The notes beneath the pieces are model-generated. The model was not told where the DNA came from and searched no databases. It saw only the letters and a program-made list of their open reading frames with translations. Of a stretch of 40,900 nucleotides of DNA, positions 40,146 through 40,900 are shown piece after piece (positions within the stretch are counted from its first letter, which is position 1; the number at the start of each line of letters is the position of its first letter). The stretch lies in assembly GCF_010501035.1 (NCBI RefSeq), contig NZ_QVMH01000023.1, positions 6,499-47,398 of the forward strand. The letters are read 5' to 3'. Both the position numbers and the translations under genes were made by a program. The DNA comes from Paludibacter sp. 221. Lineage in GTDB: Bacteria; Bacteroidota; Bacteroidia; Bacteroidales; Paludibacteraceae.

Positions 40146-40150
40146 ACGAC

Positions 40151-40861
40151 CTAATATAATTTTACAAGTTTCACTTTACCCGCACCAAAAAGCTCCCCGT
40201 CGCGCATATTGTAATACAAAAACTTAACATCAGTCGTATTTTCGAGAAAGAATATACGCGATGCAGTAAGCCAAGTAACTTCACCACCAACTGCCCTGTT
40301 TTCTGTTAATAAGATATTGGTATTTGTAGCAGCATAACGCAAACAAAACGAAGTATATTTTTCTGTAGCAGTTTCATCAGCCCACTTGATAGCATATTCT
40401 ATATCGCAGATATAAGCACCCGGCTCCAAAGCCAGAGTTCCCACAGTTACAACTTCATTTGCAACAAACGATACCTTTGGAATAGTTAGTGTATTCACCA
40501 CTTTAGGAACTGCCGTGTGTGACCACGAACTCCCATCCCAAGTAGTAACACCCTCGGCCAAAGCAGGGTTGGTATTATACACCTGCAAACCCTTGTGCAG
40601 AGCCTTTGCTCCGGGAGCAGCTTCTTCAGCGGCAGTTAAGCAAGGCTGCAAAGAAGTAAGGCTAACAAGAAAAACTTTAGGTAGGTTAAAACCCTTGCTG
40701 GATGTTCCATCAGCATTCTCCTTCAAATCGAGCAAAGCACCCGCATTGGGAGCTGCATCGCTACCGATAGTTACTTGTGCAGTTGCACTAAAAATGAAAA
40801 ACGAAAATTGAAAAGCGCAGGCTAAAATAAATGCCTGCCGTAGTGATTGTTTTCTGTTCAT
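40151..40861 (-). CDS. Exported protein of unknown function (Bacteroidetes surface type)
   Basis: A 236-residue exported protein with signal peptide MNRKQSLRQAFILACAFQFSFFIFSATAQ. The mature N-terminus VTIGSDAAPNAGALLDLKENADGTSSKGFNLPKVFL is a recurrent opening of Bacteroidetes surface or fimbrial-like proteins, followed by KALHKGLQVYNTNPALAEGVTTWDGSSWSH. The rest is beta-rich (LEPGAYICDIEYAIKW, SFCLRYAATNTNILL, VKFLYYNMRDGELF), like a jelly-roll or C1q-type domain. No enzymatic motif is visible. It may be a surface-exposed binding or structural protein. The upstream promoter lies beyond 40861 and is partly inside repeat DNA. Confidence 0.65.
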   Translation of the reverse strand: MNRKQSLRQAFILACAFQFSFFIFSATAQVTIGSDAAPNAGALLDLKENADGTSSKGFNLPKVFLVSLTSLQPCLTAAEEAAPGAKALHKGLQVYNTNPALAEGVTTWDGSSWSHTAVPKVVNTLTIPKVSFVANEVVTVGTLALEPGAYICDIEYAIKWADETATEKYTSFCLRYAATNTNILLTENRAVGGEVTWLTASRIFFLENTTDVKFLYYNMRDGELFGAGKVKLVKLY

Positions 40862-40866
40862 GATTA

Positions 40867-40900
40867 CTTAATTGTTAGTTATTAATGTTTAATTATTATT
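40867..40900. repeat. Start of another copy of the 1-195 repeat family
   Basis: Bases 40867-40900 (..TTAGTTATTAATGTTTAATTATT..) match 25172-25198, i.e. the same orientation as the copy at 25146-25385. The window ends inside it. Confidence 0.75.

Noticed and set aside
1-40900. CRISPR arrays, rRNA genes, complete insertion sequences, prophage
   Set aside because: No regularly spaced direct repeats with unique spacers, no rRNA stretches, no transposase, integrase or phage structural proteins were seen on either strand.

Overview
The window comes from a member of the Bacteroidetes, most likely order Bacteroidales (Dysgonomonas-like genomes are my best guess, an inference). The signs are: many '-7' promoter boxes of the Bacteroidetes form TAnnTTTG instead of TATAAT, weak Shine-Dalgarno sites, secreted proteins whose signal peptides end in ..AQ, a MurF-alanine racemase fusion, a DAHP synthase-chorismate mutase fusion, DUF4837 and DUF2582 proteins, and the acpP-fabF-rnc order.

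Layout. 1-550 is repeat-rich DNA followed by a compact transcription attenuator: a promoter, a 17-codon leader peptide with ten Phe/Tyr codons, and mutually exclusive antiterminator and terminator hairpins. It precedes an aromatic amino acid operon, 556-3801 (prephenate dehydratase, aminotransferase, DAHP synthase-chorismate mutase). Then come ridA, purN (reverse), acpP-fabF-rnc, a small winged-helix protein, an outer-membrane protein (reverse), tRNA-Gly(GCC) and tRNA-Leu(UAA), an XRE remnant, and a HigB/HigA toxin-antitoxin pair with a palindromic operator. 10.9-18.2 kb holds a beta-helix lipoprotein, a YjbR-like protein, a TonB-C-like secreted protein, VanZ-dprA, a DUF4268 protein, a MazG-like pyrophosphohydrolase and deoC. 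18.6-24.2 kb is a four-gene reverse-strand operon of exported proteins of unknown role, with TPR repeats at one end and a TPR/beta-barrel protein at the other. It is followed by a Usp-like protein and murF-alr. 28.2-40.9 kb holds a secreted protein with seven 36-residue repeats, a small SLT-like lysozyme-fold protein, 1 kb of non-coding repeats including a 192-bp MITE, a PpiD-type foldase, rlmN, a 1077-residue amidase-like surface protein, a DUF4837 lipoprotein and a secreted protein of unknown function.

The intergenic spaces are unusually full of short dispersed repeats of at least eight families, many of them palindromic. Several sit directly on or against stop codons, and one lies in frame inside a coding sequence. 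A repeat of about 200 bp occurs in inverted orientation at 1-195 and 25146-25385, and the window ends inside a third related copy.

The strongest finding is the Phe/Tyr leader-peptide attenuator at 324-532. The rest is mostly ordinary Bacteroidales housekeeping and envelope genes. All family assignments were made by reading motifs; no database search was possible.
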